Notes under the pieces: generated by a model
The model's database searches: none
What the model was told of the DNA's origin: nothing
Seen by the model: the letters and a program-made list of their open reading frames with translations, nothing else
NCBI RefSeq assembly: GCF_039521975.1
Contig: NZ_BAAACZ010000029.1
Location: 62,001 to 126,000, forward strand
Length of the DNA: 64,000 bases
Direction: 5' to 3'
DNA from: Alkalibacillus silvisoli
GTDB lineage: Bacteria > Bacillota > Bacilli > Bacillales > Alkalibacillaceae
Program-made: the position numbers and the translations under genes
Shown here: positions 16,597 to 24,770 of the stretch, piece after piece
Layout: each line of letters opens with the position of its first letter
Position numbering within the stretch: position 1 is the stretch's first letter

Positions 16597-17535
16597 ATGA
16601 AGCAGGGGATTTTTTACCGAGAAGTCGGAGAACAATTTGATGGGTTTTTACTAATTAAATCAGTTGATAAAGGAGTGACTAGTTCTGGCAAGCCTTTTTT
16701 AACGATTATTTTTCGCGATCGGACAGGTGAAATTGAAGCAAAACTTTGGGAAGCGACTAAGGAAGATGAAGAATCATTAGTTGCAGAGTCGATCGTCCAA
16801 GTCCAAGGTGAAATTCGCCAATTTAGAGGGAAGAATCAATTGAACATTAGACAAATTAGACTGTCGAATGAAATGGATGGCGTAAAGGTAGAGGACTTTA
16901 TTGAAAAAGCGCCTGTTGAATTAGACGAGATGAAAGATTATTTAACGCAAATGATCTTTGCATTAGAGAATCCTAATATCCAGAGAATCGTTCGAAATAT
17001 TTTAAAGAAATATAGTGATGATTTATTTACTTTCCCAGCAGCTACGAAAAATCACCATGAGTATGCTTCTGGCTTAATTCATCATATCATCAGTATGTTA
17101 AAAATCGCTAGACAGATGAAGGACCTTTATCCAGAGATCAATTCTGACTTGTTATATGCCGGAATTATTTTGCATGATATTGGTAAAGTTAAAGAACTTT
17201 CAAGCCCAGCTTCACCAACGTATACATTAGAAGGAAAAATGTTAGGTCATATATCGATTATGGTTGATGAAATCTCATTGACTGCTGAGGAGTTAGGCAT
17301 TGAGGGTGAAGAAGTGATGTTACTTCAACACCTAGTATTAAGCCACCATGGAAAAGGTGAGTGGGGGAGTCCGAAAGCACCAATTGTACGTGAAGCGGAA
17401 TTACTTCATTTAATCGATATGATTGATGCTAAGATGAATATGATGAACAGGGCATTAGATAAAGTTAATCCAGGAGAATTTACAGATCGTATATTCCCAT
17501 TAGAAAACCGTCAATTCTACAAGCCGACGATTTAA
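16597..17535 (+). CDS. yhaM: 3'-5' exoribonuclease YhaM
   Basis: 312-aa enzyme with an N-terminal OB-fold nucleic-acid-binding domain (about 10-95) and an HD hydrolase domain: HHEYASGLIHHI (about 153-164), HDIGK near 193, then HLVLSHHGKGEWGSP. YhaM degrades RNA and, in vitro, single-stranded DNA from the 3' end using metal ions. GGGGAGAG precedes the ATG, 27 bp after yhaN. The yhaONM operon links end processing and nucleic-acid degradation. Confidence 0.96.
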   Translation: MKQGIFYREVGEQFDGFLLIKSVDKGVTSSGKPFLTIIFRDRTGEIEAKLWEATKEDEESLVAESIVQVQGEIRQFRGKNQLNIRQIRLSNEMDGVKVEDFIEKAPVELDEMKDYLTQMIFALENPNIQRIVRNILKKYSDDLFTFPAATKNHHEYASGLIHHIISMLKIARQMKDLYPEINSDLLYAGIILHDIGKVKELSSPASPTYTLEGKMLGHISIMVDEISLTAEELGIEGEEVMLLQHLVLSHHGKGEWGSPKAPIVREAELLHLIDMIDAKMNMMNRALDKVNPGEFTDRIFPLENRQFYKPTI

Positions 17536-17601
17536 CTCTTTAGGATATACTAAACCATGCCGTGGATTTTAAATATTTCATAAATGGACTAAGAGAGATG
17601 A

Positions 17602-17668
17602 AAACGATGCCTAAGACGGTTATTCAACCATCCTACCATGGACTGGTATCATAAGCATCGTTTGTTTT
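17602..17668 (+). terminator. Possible terminator or cruciform after yhaM
   Basis: AAACGATGC (17602-17610) pairs with GCATCGTTT (17655-17663), enclosing smaller pairs (GGTT/AACC, CCATGG). The loop is large for a terminator, so it may be part of the structured region that follows. Confidence 0.4.
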
Positions 17669-17744
17669 GGTGGTATAAAACAAGGAAAACAATAAGGCGT
17701 TAGTGTGCTTTTTTGTCTTATCAAACCGCTGAGTTGGTGTCAGG

Positions 17745-18035
17745 TGAGAAGCGTAGGTGGTGACGCCTGGTCGACTAAAGTCGGCCACGTCCTGTGGCCA
17801 ACGTCGACATTAGACCGTCCGGGTCGTCACGGGAACAGCACGCGTCTCGAGACCCCGCAGGAAGTGGTTTTCTTCCGAGGAGGCTCGAGCCGTGCTGCGG
17901 CAAAGAAAACACTGCGACAAATGACCGTAGGGAAGTTTGAGCAGATGTTGCACTTGTGCCCTTTGGGTGTAAGCATCCACCGTAAGCGGAACGCCTGACG
18001 CCAACGGCCGCCATCCCAAACCTCACTCTGAATTG
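17745..18035. repeat. GC-rich palindromic intergenic element
   Basis: A sharply GC-richer block in an AT-rich chromosome, with dense inverted repeats: GTGACG (17760-17765)/CGTCAC (17825-17830), GGCCAC (17783-17788)/GTGGCC (17794-17799), GCACG (17838-17842)/CGTGC (17891-17895), CTCGAG (17846-17851)/CTCGAG (17884-17889), GGAAG/CTTCC and CCGCAG/CTGCGG. The core (GAGACCCCGCAG...CGAGGAGGCTCGAG) resembles, from memory, a dispersed palindromic repeat of Bacillus-group genomes. Open frames through it on both strands are short and lack ribosome sites, so I treat it as non-coding. It lies between the convergent yhaM and prsA genes. Confidence 0.7.
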
Positions 18036-18077
18036 TGTCTCTACCCCAACAAATATTGTAGAGCCATAAAAGAAAAA

Positions 18078-18105
18078 GTACATCACTGTGATTACAGTGA
18101 TGTAC
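18078..18105 (-). terminator. Terminator of prsA
   Basis: GTACATCACTG pairs perfectly with CAGTGATGTAC; on the minus strand it is followed by a T-rich run just after the prsA stop. Confidence 0.85.
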
Positions 18106-18113
18106 CAAGGTGT

Positions 18114-19022
18114 TTAAGATTCTGTACCGAATAGATGATCAAGCTCAGCATCGTGAATGGTTACATTTGCATCATTGATCACTTCGTCAATAATTAACAC
18201 TAATTCATTTGGGTCGACTTGAGCTGCTAATAAGTCTTGGCGAATTTGATCTTCCATTTCTTCAAATGAATCTAATTCAACCTCTGCATCACGTATGTTT
18301 TCAACTAAGATGACATGCCAGCCATACTGGGATTCTACTGGCTCACTTACTTCACCTTCATCAAGTGAGAAAGCAACGCGTTCAAATGGTAAAACCATGT
18401 CACCACCAGTGAAGTACCCTAAGTCACCACCAAGTTGAGCTGAACCATCAGTTGAATATTGTTCTGCTAACTCTGAGAAATCCTCACCGTCTTCATATAA
18501 ATCAAGAACTTCTAATGCTGATTGTTCATCATCGACTAAAATGTGGCGAGCTTGTACTTCTTTTTGCAAGTTTTCATAACGTAATTCGATATCTTCTTCT
18601 GTGACATCAAGGTCTTCTGTAGCTGCTTCAAATTCTAAACGACTCATGTATAAAGCTTCTCTAAATTCAGCTTCATTTTGAAACCCTTGTTGTGCTAGGA
18701 ATTGTTCAAACTCAGGACCGACTTCATTTTTAAAGTCTTCAATTTCTTCATCAAGCTCTTCTTCTGAAATATCATACTGAGATTCTAAAATCATACGCGT
18801 TGTCATTTCGCGTAGGACAGTTTCACCGTGACGCTCTTTCAATTCTTGATAAAGCTCATCCTGCGTAATATTACCTGCTTCAGATTCCATAACAAGCTCA
18901 TCCCCACCAGATTGAGTAACATCGCCTGATTCAGCATCTGTAGCAGACTCGTCCTCATTCGAACTACAAGCAGCTAATATGAGCAAAGTAGTTGTCAACA
19001 TAATTAATAAGTATTTTTTCAT
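18114..19022 (-). CDS. prsA: Foldase lipoprotein PrsA (parvulin-type PPIase)
   Basis: 302-aa extracytoplasmic foldase that helps secreted proteins fold at the membrane-wall interface. A lipoprotein signal ends LAAC with Cys19, then an acidic linker, an N-terminal helical domain (about 45-150) and one parvulin domain from about 158 (ARHILVDDE) to 248 (SQYGWHVILVE). AGGGGGATAA precedes the ATG. It is transcribed alone. In B. subtilis it lies beside the hpr/yha genes, as here. Strongly acidic composition is in line with a salty habitat. Confidence 0.96.
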   Translation of the reverse strand: MKKYLLIMLTTTLLILAACSSNEDESATDAESGDVTQSGGDELVMESEAGNITQDELYQELKERHGETVLREMTTRMILESQYDISEEELDEEIEDFKNEVGPEFEQFLAQQGFQNEAEFREALYMSRLEFEAATEDLDVTEEDIELRYENLQKEVQARHILVDDEQSALEVLDLYEDGEDFSELAEQYSTDGSAQLGGDLGYFTGGDMVLPFERVAFSLDEGEVSEPVESQYGWHVILVENIRDAEVELDSFEEMEDQIRQDLLAAQVDPNELVLIIDEVINDANVTIHDAELDHLFGTES

Positions 19023-19169
19023 CTGTTATCCCCCTATTGTGATGTAATCATACATTTTTAAATATATCACAATTTTCTTGAAGATACACGAATCAAATTG
19101 ATAGGTGCCTAAACAAACGTAAGAAATGACACATAGTATAACGTAGATAATGACTGGGAGGTGAATCAA

Positions 19170-19265
19170 GTGGGCTACGGTAGAGGACATCATGGTGGAG
19201 GCTTCTCCTTAATTGTTGTGTTGTTTATTCTGTTAATTATTGTTGGAGCATCTTGGTGGTGCTAG
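19170..19265 (+). CDS. YjcZ-family sporulation peptide (31 aa)
   Basis: 31-aa peptide: Gly/His/Tyr-rich start (VGYGRGHHGGGF) and one hydrophobic helix (SLIVVLFILLIIVGASWW). This is the classic YjcZ small sporulation protein pattern of Bacillales. The start is GTG 19170, 6 bp after GGGAGGTG; an in-frame GTG at 19161 overlaps that site. Own terminator at 19291-19325. Probably membrane-associated in the forespore or mother cell; precise role unknown. Confidence 0.85.
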   Translation: MGYGRGHHGGGFSLIVVLFILLIIVGASWWC

Positions 19266-19290
19266 AAATGAATTAGGACGTCACTTAAAA

Positions 19291-19325
19291 AAAGGTTGAT
19301 CCTTAATATAGGATCAACCTTTTTG
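19291..19325. terminator. Terminator between the YjcZ peptide gene and a convergent gene
   Basis: AAAGGTTGATCC and GGATCAACCTTTTT arms with an 8-nt loop; T-rich on the plus side and A-rich upstream, so usable from both sides. Confidence 0.85.
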
Positions 19326-19327
19326 TT

Positions 19328-19510
19328 TTAATATAGATAATTCACTTCATAATACGATGAAATGAGTAATACTAACATGGAAATATTTATAGTCCGATAA
19401 ACTTTACTGCTTTTCTCAGTTGACATTTCTGATTTTGTACAGAACTTTTTTGCCATAGAGTTAAATGAATAAAAGATAAAAATTGCAAATGGAACATAAA
19501 AAAGTAACAA
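19328..19510 (-). CDS. Small two-helix membrane protein, unknown function
   Basis: 60-aa protein with two hydrophobic helices (LLFYVPFAIFIFYSF; INISMLVLLISSYY) joined by a polar loop. The start is TTG 19510 with AGGAGGGG 5 bp upstream. The gene directly follows the DUF3267 gene (38-bp gap) and may share its transcript. I do not recognise a family. Confidence 0.6.
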   Translation of the reverse strand: MLLFYVPFAIFIFYSFNSMAKKFCTKSEMSTEKSSKVYRTINISMLVLLISSYYEVNYLY

Positions 19511-19548
19511 TGTTTCCCCTCCTAAAATTCCTTTACATTATAACATGA

Positions 19549-20091
19549 TTAAGGAGACTGTACTAATATATCATAATTGTTCTTTGATTTTTCTACAATA
19601 CATTTTTTTGGTGCTTTAATAAAGAACGATAAAATCAGCCAATCCGTTAATGAAATTCCAATATGAATAGATGCAAAAACGATTAAGATCGGGTAAAATG
19701 TCGGAAACGCAAGTGCACCAACTAATAAAGGTAATGTAATCACTAATGTTGGTGCTAAGATCATAATGATAGATGTGCGTTTAGACAAACTTGACCTTAC
19801 GTTTAGTTTCAATAAAGGAATATATTTATACTTAAAGTACCATTTTAACTTAAATTCTTTTCTTGTAAAAGCAATTGGAAACGCATGTGCTAATTTATGC
19901 AAAATTGGTAAAATCAAAAGCCCTAGTAACACTTGCCAAAAAACTGGGTCATGTAATAGAACATTTTGGTGTAAAATTGAAAATGGTATAAATAAAACAA
20001 TAAATGAAATAATGCCAAGAAAGATTGATAGGATCAAAAGTCGATTTTGACCGAATTCTTTTGAAATGTTAACTGTTTTCCAGCAAGTCAT
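19549..20091 (-). CDS. DUF3267-like membrane protein with altered zinc motif
   Basis: 180-aa protein with four or five membrane helices and a central LPILHKLAHAFP segment. In DUF3267 proteins this position is usually a HExxH zinc-protease motif; here the glutamate is lysine (HKLAH), so peptidase activity is doubtful. AAGGAGG precedes the ATG. It lies downstream of hpr on the same strand. Family assignment is by motif position and topology, moderately sure. Confidence 0.65.
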   Translation of the reverse strand: MTCWKTVNISKEFGQNRLLILSIFLGIISFIVLFIPFSILHQNVLLHDPVFWQVLLGLLILPILHKLAHAFPIAFTRKEFKLKWYFKYKYIPLLKLNVRSSLSKRTSIIMILAPTLVITLPLLVGALAFPTFYPILIVFASIHIGISLTDWLILSFFIKAPKKCIVEKSKNNYDILVQSP

Positions 20092-20212
20092 ACTAGGGCC
20101 TCCTTTTTTAGTCTGATCAGCGTCATTTACTATTAATTATGTTATTACAGAAGTGATAATACGCCTTACAGAGAAAAAATTCAACCCTTTTCTCAAAAAA
20201 ACTCCTTAATCG

Positions 20213-20740
20213 TCAATATTCCTCACGAATGCTAGCAATAGAACGGTCTAAAATCTCCAAGTAATCTTCACCATAGATCTCTTTAACAATTGCTTCTAGG
20301 TCTTGAAATTCAGGAAACCGTCCGTACAGATCCTTTAAAGGCAAAGAAGCTTGCATGACTGTATTTTTATCGGTTCCTTTAGCATGGGCTTGCATGGTAT
20401 CTTCAAATAATCGCTTACCTTTCTCAGTTAATTCGACATACGTATTGCGTTTGTCTTCTTCGCGTTTTGAGAAAGTCAGTAACTCACGCTCCTCTAGTTT
20501 TTTCGAGAAGTTGAATGCTGTAGATACGTGCATGATGCCGAACTTAGAAATCTCTGATACGCTCGCACCATTTAAGTGATAGCAGATCCATAAAATATGA
20601 TGTTCGTTCAAGTTGAGATCAAATGGTTTGACCCATTTTTGCCAATCTTTTTCAATTTGTTTCCAAATGGCTTTAGATAATTGCGCCATTTTGTGTGAAT
20701 ATAGAATGGCTTCCTGTAGTGAATACGATTCTTTACTCAC
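20213..20740 (-). CDS. hpr: MarR-family transition-state regulator Hpr (ScoC)
   Basis: 175-aa DNA-binding repressor that in B. subtilis controls extracellular proteases, sporulation and peptide permeases during transition to stationary phase. The N-terminus (SLQEAILYSHKMAQLSKAIW) and winged-helix core (NEHHILWICYHLNGASVSEI, then EREEDKRNTYVELTEKGK-like wing) are characteristic of Hpr rather than other MarR proteins. It is somewhat shorter than B. subtilis Hpr (203 aa), lacking part of the C-terminal tail. Its neighbourhood (prsA, yhaH, hit, ecs) is syntenic. Confidence 0.93.
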   Translation of the reverse strand: MSKESYSLQEAILYSHKMAQLSKAIWKQIEKDWQKWVKPFDLNLNEHHILWICYHLNGASVSEISKFGIMHVSTAFNFSKKLEERELLTFSKREEDKRNTYVELTEKGKRLFEDTMQAHAKGTDKNTVMQASLPLKDLYGRFPEFQDLEAIVKEIYGEDYLEILDRSIASIREEY

Positions 20741-20859
20741 ATCAACGACTCCTTTTTTTGTAATTTTTTGATAATTTGTGAGCTAGTTTACCTTAAAATA
20801 TAAGCTCTCTTCATGATTTTTAAATTATTGTACTCATATTTTAACATAGTATAAAAGAA

Positions 20860-20897
20860 AGAGTTGCAGGAATAAAATAAATTCTCCTACAACTCTT
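20860..20897 (-). terminator. Terminator of the GbsR-like gene
   Basis: AGAGTTG...AGGA and TCCT...CAACTCT arms; the minus-strand side continues into a T-rich run. Confidence 0.65.
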
Positions 20898-20903
20898 AAC
20901 GGA

Positions 20904-21395
20904 TTAAAAATCATTATTATTAATATCATTAAATACATCTTCTAAGGCATCATGAAACCTGATCGCTTCTTTTAGTTTAGCACTAGTTTGTTGATCACTA
21001 TGAAGTTCATCACTTTTTATATTTTCTTCTATTTGTTTAAGGCTTGACTTTTGTCGGTCAATGGCATCTAGCCAACGATTAACGTAAGCTTTCATAAACT
21101 GACCAAATAAATCTTTCTCCGCTTGATAAAGGTCCTTTCTTGCACCCTTTTTCCACACCCGTTCCACTAGGTTGTAATCTAGTAATGTTCGAATAGAATT
21201 ACTCATTGCTGTTTTACTTTTTCCTAGTGAATTTTTCATATCATCCAATGTCATCGGTTCATCACTTAAATAGAGGATAACAAACAGTTGGGATTCTGTT
21301 GTGTTTAATGAAAACATCTCCAATGTCTTAGAGAACTCACTAATCATATTATGATGAAAGTGATCTAATGCTTCTTCGCTTTGTCTCGTCTGCAT
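20904..21395 (-). CDS. GbsR/OpcR-type repressor (glycine betaine/choline responsive family)
   Basis: 163-aa winged-helix protein of the GbsR branch of MarR-like regulators: LNTTESQLFVILYLSDEPMT, then the recognition region LGKSKTAMSNSIRTL and RVWKKGARKDLY. GbsR and OpcR of B. subtilis repress choline-uptake and betaine-synthesis genes. Here the gene is divergent from opuA, which strongly suggests it regulates that operon; this is inference from position and family. Start ATG 21395, AAGGAGG upstream. Confidence 0.85.
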   Translation of the reverse strand: MQTRQSEEALDHFHHNMISEFSKTLEMFSLNTTESQLFVILYLSDEPMTLDDMKNSLGKSKTAMSNSIRTLLDYNLVERVWKKGARKDLYQAEKDLFGQFMKAYVNRWLDAIDRQKSSLKQIEENIKSDELHSDQQTSAKLKEAIRFHDALEDVFNDINNNDF

Positions 21396-21569
21396 AAATG
21401 AACCTCCTTAGGCGTCTATAATCAATCTACACTAGTTGATTTCAAAAGGAAAATCTGATTTTCGAGAGTATTTCGGAGTATAATTGAGAAATTGATAACA
21501 TTTTGTCTAATAAGTTTGTTCAGTTTAAACTTTACGGAATATATGAAACTATGTCGCTCTATTTGTTGT

Positions 21570-21598
21570 TTGAATATTCCTTACAAAACTACTATAGT
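21570..21598 (+). promoter_or_regulatory. SigA-type promoter of the opuA operon
   Basis: TTGAAT, 17-bp spacer, TATAGT. It lies about 75 bp before the opuAA start and leaves a leader that contains the AAAGTGATT repeats. Confidence 0.6.
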
Positions 21599-21602
21599 TA
21601 TA

Positions 21603-21654
21603 AAAGTGATTGTTACAAAGTGATTACAATTAAGTTCTTAGATTTAAAGTGATT
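21603..21654 (+). promoter_or_regulatory. Three AAAGTGATT direct repeats downstream of the opuA promoter
   Basis: AAAGTGATT occurs at 21603-21611, 21617-21625 and 21646-21654, spaced 14 and 29 bp. Their place just past the -10 box makes them a candidate operator for the divergent GbsR-like regulator. Confidence 0.45.
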
Positions 21655-21674
21655 GAGGAAAGAGGTGTAAACCA

Positions 21675-22871
21675 GTGCCTATTAAAGTCGAAAACTTATC
21701 GAAGATTTTCGGTAAAAAAACAAAAGAGGCAACTAAATTATTAGATGAAGGTTATTCGAAAGAAGAGGTACTAGAGAAAACGGGTTGTACAGTTGGGGTT
21801 AACCGTGCAACGTTTGAAGTAGAGGAAGGCGAAGTATTTGTTATTATGGGGCTTTCTGGAAGTGGTAAGTCAACTTTAGTACGCCTATTAAATCGTTTAA
21901 TCGAACCAACAGAAGGTAGCGTTGAAATCGACGGACAAAACTTAGCTACTATGAATAAGGAAGATTTACGTGAAATTCGCCGTACAAAAATGAGTATGGT
22001 GTTCCAAAAGTTTGCATTATTCCCATTTAGAACAGTATTAGAAAATGCAGAGTTCGGTTTAGAAGTACAGGGAATTGAAAAAGAGGAAAGATCAGATAAA
22101 GCAAAAGAAGCTTTAGAGTTAGTTGGTTTAGGTGGTTATATTAACCAGTATCCTAACCAATTATCTGGTGGTATGCAACAACGTGTTGGTTTAGCTCGTG
22201 CATTGACTAATAACCCGGAAGTTCTATTAATGGACGAGGCGTTCTCTGCATTAGACCCACTAATTCGTAAAGATATGCAAGATGAATTACTAGATTTACA
22301 AGAATCAATGAAGAAAACAATCATCTTCATTACACACGATTTAGATGAAGCATTACGTATTGGTGATCGTATCGCGTTAATGAAAGACGGTTCTATTGTA
22401 CAAGTCGGTTCACCAGAAGAAATCTTAATCAACCCAGCGAATGATTATGTTGAGAAGTTCGTTGAAGATGTTGACCGTTCTAAAGTCTTAACTGCTGATA
22501 AAATTATGAAGCGTCCAGAGACGGTTGACTTTGATAAGCATGGACCACGTGTAGCATTAGAGAGAATGCGTGAACAAGGACTGTCTTCAATCTTTGTAAC
22601 GGACCGTTCGCGTAATCTAAAAGGTTATGTAACAGCAGAGGATGCTAGACAAGCACGTGAGAAAGGGATTGGTCAGTTAAGTAAAATTATTAAGACTGAA
22701 ATTCCTACAGTTGATTTAGATACTAGTATTCAAGATATTTTCAATATTATTCATGACTCTCCAATTCCAGTTGCTGTTACAGAAGACGGAAAACTACGAG
22801 GCGTGATCGTTAGAGGAGCAGTGATTGCAGCATTAGCTGATGGAAATGAGGTGAACGAAGATGGCGCTTGA
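21675..22871 (+). CDS. opuAA: Glycine betaine ABC importer, ATP-binding subunit
   Basis: 398-aa ATPase of the OpuA/ProU osmoprotectant importer. Walker A GLSGSGKST near 58-66, signature LSGGMQQR near 163, Walker B VLLMDEAFSALDP. Two CBS domains occupy about 280-395; in related OpuA systems they sense ionic strength and gate transport. The start is GTG 21675 after AAAGAGGTG. It overlaps opuAB by 11 bp. Substrate choice (glycine betaine, perhaps proline betaine) follows from the binding proteins downstream. Confidence 0.96.
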   Translation: MPIKVENLSKIFGKKTKEATKLLDEGYSKEEVLEKTGCTVGVNRATFEVEEGEVFVIMGLSGSGKSTLVRLLNRLIEPTEGSVEIDGQNLATMNKEDLREIRRTKMSMVFQKFALFPFRTVLENAEFGLEVQGIEKEERSDKAKEALELVGLGGYINQYPNQLSGGMQQRVGLARALTNNPEVLLMDEAFSALDPLIRKDMQDELLDLQESMKKTIIFITHDLDEALRIGDRIALMKDGSIVQVGSPEEILINPANDYVEKFVEDVDRSKVLTADKIMKRPETVDFDKHGPRVALERMREQGLSSIFVTDRSRNLKGYVTAEDARQAREKGIGQLSKIIKTEIPTVDLDTSIQDIFNIIHDSPIPVAVTEDGKLRGVIVRGAVIAALADGNEVNEDGA

Positions 22872-23706
22872 TCGTATACCGAATATACCAGTTGCTGATG
22901 GGATTGACTGGTTTGTAGATCGAATTACTGAATGGTTTAGTTTTGTTTTTGAACCAATTAAATTAGTGCTTGGTTGGTTACTAGATACTTCTTCTGAATA
23001 TCTAGCTGTAGTACCACCAATCATTATCATTTTATTAGTTGCGATTTTAGCATTTTTCTTAAGTGGTAAGAAATTTGGATTAGCAGCGTTCACAATTATT
23101 GGTCTTATCTTTGTTCAAAACCAAGGATTGTGGGATGAGTTAGTATTTACATTTACCCTTGTGTTTTATGCCAGTTTAATTTCTGTTTTAGTTGGTATTC
23201 CGGTGGGTATATTAATGTCTAAGAGCAGAATAGCTGAAAAAATTATTACACCCGTGTTAGACTTTATGCAGACAATGCCTGCTTTCGTTTATTTAATTCC
23301 AGCCGTTGCATTCTTTGGTATTGGAATGGTTCCAGGTGTATTTGCATCATTTATTTTCGCAACACCACCTGTAGTTAGATTTACGAACTTAGGTATTCGC
23401 CAAGTTTCTACAGAATTAGTTGAAGCATCAGATGCATTCGGTGCAACAGGTAATCAGAAGTTATTTAAAGTGGAGCTTCCAATGGCGAAACGTACAATTA
23501 TGGCAGGTGTTAACCAAACAGTTATGTTATCACTATCAATGGTTGTCATTGCATCTATGATCGGTGCACCAGGCCTAGGTCGTGAAGTACTATCAGCTCT
23601 ACAACGTGCTGATGCTGGACCAGGTTTCGTAGCTGGTTTTGGTATTGTAATCCTTGCGATTATTATTGATCGCTTTACGCAAAACTTGAATAAAGAAAAG
23701 CATTAA
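22861..23706 (+). CDS. opuAB: Glycine betaine ABC importer, permease subunit
   Basis: 281-aa integral membrane subunit. An N-terminal amphipathic/anchor region precedes the ProW-like permease core. The core shows MQTMPAFVYLIPAVAFFG and the coupling-helix region EASDAFGATGNQKLFKVELP, both typical of OpuAB/ProW. GAGGTG lies 8 bp before the ATG. Translation is coupled to opuAA by overlap. Confidence 0.95.
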   Translation: MALDRIPNIPVADGIDWFVDRITEWFSFVFEPIKLVLGWLLDTSSEYLAVVPPIIIILLVAILAFFLSGKKFGLAAFTIIGLIFVQNQGLWDELVFTFTLVFYASLISVLVGIPVGILMSKSRIAEKIITPVLDFMQTMPAFVYLIPAVAFFGIGMVPGVFASFIFATPPVVRFTNLGIRQVSTELVEASDAFGATGNQKLFKVELPMAKRTIMAGVNQTVMLSLSMVVIASMIGAPGLGREVLSALQRADAGPGFVAGFGIVILAIIIDRFTQNLNKEKH

Positions 23707-23792
23707 TGATTAAAGGAACTCCTTCTCTCTCCTTTATTAGGAGGGGGAAGTTCCAATAAACACATAATGAAGTGAAGGGGAGTTGTTTAAAC

Positions 23793-24731
23793 ATGTTACA
23801 ATTAACATGGAAACGTTTAGGTTTAATCGCAGTACTAGCACTAACACTAGTTATTGCTGCTTGTGGTACTGATGATGAAGATGGTGGTGAAGAGCCAGAA
23901 GGTACAGAAGGTGAAGAAACTGAAGAAACTGCAGAAGGTGACATCGAGCATGAAGGTGAGCTTGAGCTAGTATACGTTGAGTGGGATACTGAAGTAGCTT
24001 CTACTCACGTAATTGGTCATGTATTAGAAGATTTAGGTTATGATGTTACATTAACACCATTAGATAACGCTGTTATGTGGCAAGCTGTAGCTAACGATGA
24101 AGCTGATGGTATGGTAGCTGCTTGGTTACCAGGTACTCATGGTGAACAGTATGAAGAAAATCAAGATAATTTAGTTGAACTAGGTCCTAACTTTGAAGGT
24201 GCTGCAATTGGTATCGTAGTACCTGAATATATGGACGTTGATTCAATTGAGGAATTAGATCAGTATGCTGATGAACTAGGTGAATCAATTACTGGTATTG
24301 AGCCAGGTGCAGGTGTAGTTCAAGCTTCTGAGGACGCAGTTGAAACTTATGGTAACCTAGAAGGATGGAGCGTTGATACGTCTTCTTCTGGTGCAATGGC
24401 TACTGCTTTAGGTGAAGCTATTTCTAATGAAGAGCCAATCGCTGTAACGGGTTGGGACCCACATTGGAAGTTTGCTGAATACGACCTTAAGTATCTAGAA
24501 GACCCAGAAATGGTTTTTGGTGAAGCTGAGACAATCGAAACAATGGTACGTGAAGGTCTAGAAGAAGATTTACCAGGTGCTTATCAAGTACTAGATAACT
24601 TCTTCTGGGAAGAAGATGAATTCAACGGTGTAATGGCTGAGATTCAAGATGGTGTAGACCCTGAAGAAGCAGCAGCTAACTTTGTTGAAAATCATCCAGA
24701 ATTAGTTGAAGAATGGACTAACGTTCAATAA
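23793..24731 (+). CDS. opuAC: Glycine betaine-binding lipoprotein, first copy
   Basis: 312-aa substrate-binding lipoprotein; signal ends VIAAC with Cys24, followed by a very acidic linker. Ligand-cage residues of OpuAC are recognisable: Trp in YVEWDTE and in AAWLPGTHG with its His, and Trp in TGWDPHWKF. Lobe order is the WLPGTH lobe first, GIEPGAG...GWDPHW lobe second. ATG 23793 is chosen over an upstream in-frame GTG that overlaps GGGGAG. It is followed by a second, permuted copy. Confidence 0.93.
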   Translation: MLQLTWKRLGLIAVLALTLVIAACGTDDEDGGEEPEGTEGEETEETAEGDIEHEGELELVYVEWDTEVASTHVIGHVLEDLGYDVTLTPLDNAVMWQAVANDEADGMVAAWLPGTHGEQYEENQDNLVELGPNFEGAAIGIVVPEYMDVDSIEELDQYADELGESITGIEPGAGVVQASEDAVETYGNLEGWSVDTSSSGAMATALGEAISNEEPIAVTGWDPHWKFAEYDLKYLEDPEMVFGEAETIETMVREGLEEDLPGAYQVLDNFFWEEDEFNGVMAEIQDGVDPEEAAANFVENHPELVEEWTNVQ

Positions 24732-24770
24732 GTCAAAGAATTTTTCTAAGGTAGAGGAGTCTTAACTAAC

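Noticed and set aside
17705..18108. Several overlapping frames on both strands in the GC-rich element
   Set aside because: They overlap each other, lack ribosome sites and follow the composition and palindromes of the element; long frames are expected by chance in GC-rich DNA because stop codons are AT-rich.
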